NCBI GenBank assembly: GCA_009927045.1
Contig: RFNT01000057.1
Location: 1-43,967, forward strand
Direction: 5' to 3'
Source: a bacterium
Lineage (GTDB): Bacteria; Bdellovibrionota; FAC87; UBA2466
Length of the DNA stretch: 43,967 nt
Positions 43,891 through 43,967 of this stretch are shown piece after piece. How positions within the stretch are numbered: position 1 is the first letter of the stretch; each line of letters opens with the position of its first letter. The position numbers and the translations under genes are program-made. The notes below the pieces were generated by a model. It saw nothing but the letters and a program-made list of their open reading frames with translations, was not told the origin of the DNA and did no database searches.

Positions 43891-43967
43891 TGAAGTATTA
43901 TCCTCGAGATGTCGTTGAATAAAGTTAACACGACCAGGGTTAAAATGAAAACCATTCCGATCTGATT
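43887..43967 (-). CDS. rseP: Site-2 protease RseP, C-terminal end only
   Basis: Only the last 26 residues lie in the window (NQIGMVFILTLVVLTLFNDI then SRIILH). A hydrophobic helix followed by LFNDxSR is the characteristic C-terminus of RseP-type intramembrane proteases (E. coli RseP ends LFNDFSRL). The TGA stop overlaps the TTG start of phoH by two bases. The rest of the gene lies to the right, so the active-site HExxH cannot be confirmed here. Confidence 0.75.
   Translation of the reverse strand, partial: NQIGMVFILTLVVLTLFNDISRIILH

Overview
The window is about 44 kb of densely packed chromosome from a Gram-negative bacterium. It carries Kdo genes, several lipoproteins, outer-membrane barrels, the end of an RseP-type site-2 protease and LepB. 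CarD, DivIVA and PilZ proteins, many small secreted or lipoprotein genes of unknown function, and a DivIVA-YggS-Maf run suggest a predatory or deltaproteobacteria-like lineage such as Bdellovibrionota. That placement is inferred from gene content; no 16S or marker comparison was possible. I found no tRNA, rRNA, CRISPR array, transposase, integrase or phage gene.

Layout. 1-3.5 kb: the start of an outer-membrane barrel gene, a CopA-type copper ATPase and a lipoprotein, with a hairpin terminator between the last two. 3.8-16.7 kb: a surface-polysaccharide region. It holds gmd (frameshifted), a family 2 glycosyltransferase, an AsnB-type amidotransferase, glmS (frameshifted), and a leftward seven-gene run rmlB-rmlA-rmlD-LhgO-like oxidoreductase-kdsA-kdsD-GmhB-like phosphatase. 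A divergent Rmd-like epimerase ends the region. Together these genes supply GDP-6-deoxyhexose, dTDP-6-deoxyhexose, GlcN-6-P and Kdo precursors. 16.7-22.9 kb: trxB and an M3 oligopeptidase, a DUF2490 barrel with an IolC-C-terminal-type aldolase, cysteine dioxygenase, and a frameshifted family 4 glycosyltransferase. 22.9-26.6 kb: secreted proteins of unknown function, then a lipoprotein gluzincin protease whose propeptide-like domain is a separate downstream gene. 26.8-29.8 kb: hisS-aspS. 29.9-34.7 kb: lipoproteins, a barrel-PilZ-small protein operon, an HTH/coiled-coil protein and a BatE-like membrane protein. 34.6-36.5 kb: maf-yggS-divIVA (yggS frameshifted). 36.6-39.9 kb: carD-ispD-ispF-cysS. 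39.9-44 kb, leftward: rseP(end)-phoH-RHH-lepA-lepB.

Two genome-wide patterns stand out. Four otherwise well-conserved genes (gmd, glmS, a family 4 glycosyltransferase, yggS) are each broken by small frameshifts, mostly one missing base in a homopolymer. GlmS is normally indispensable, so uncorrected long-read errors are the most economical explanation. Neighbouring genes are also packed very tightly: ATGA, TGATG or TAGTG overlaps within operons, and 3' ends that abut or overlap by 4-45 nt at convergent pairs, usually with no visible terminator.

The most interesting biology is the split protease/propeptide pair (24.3-26.5 kb), the Kdo operon with a GmhB-type phosphatase where a KdsC might be expected plus a hydroxyacid-oxidase-like enzyme, an rmlBAD set without rmlC, and an inverted repeat overlapping an extended -10 promoter in front of carD. 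I did not find a clear new defence system or mobile system.
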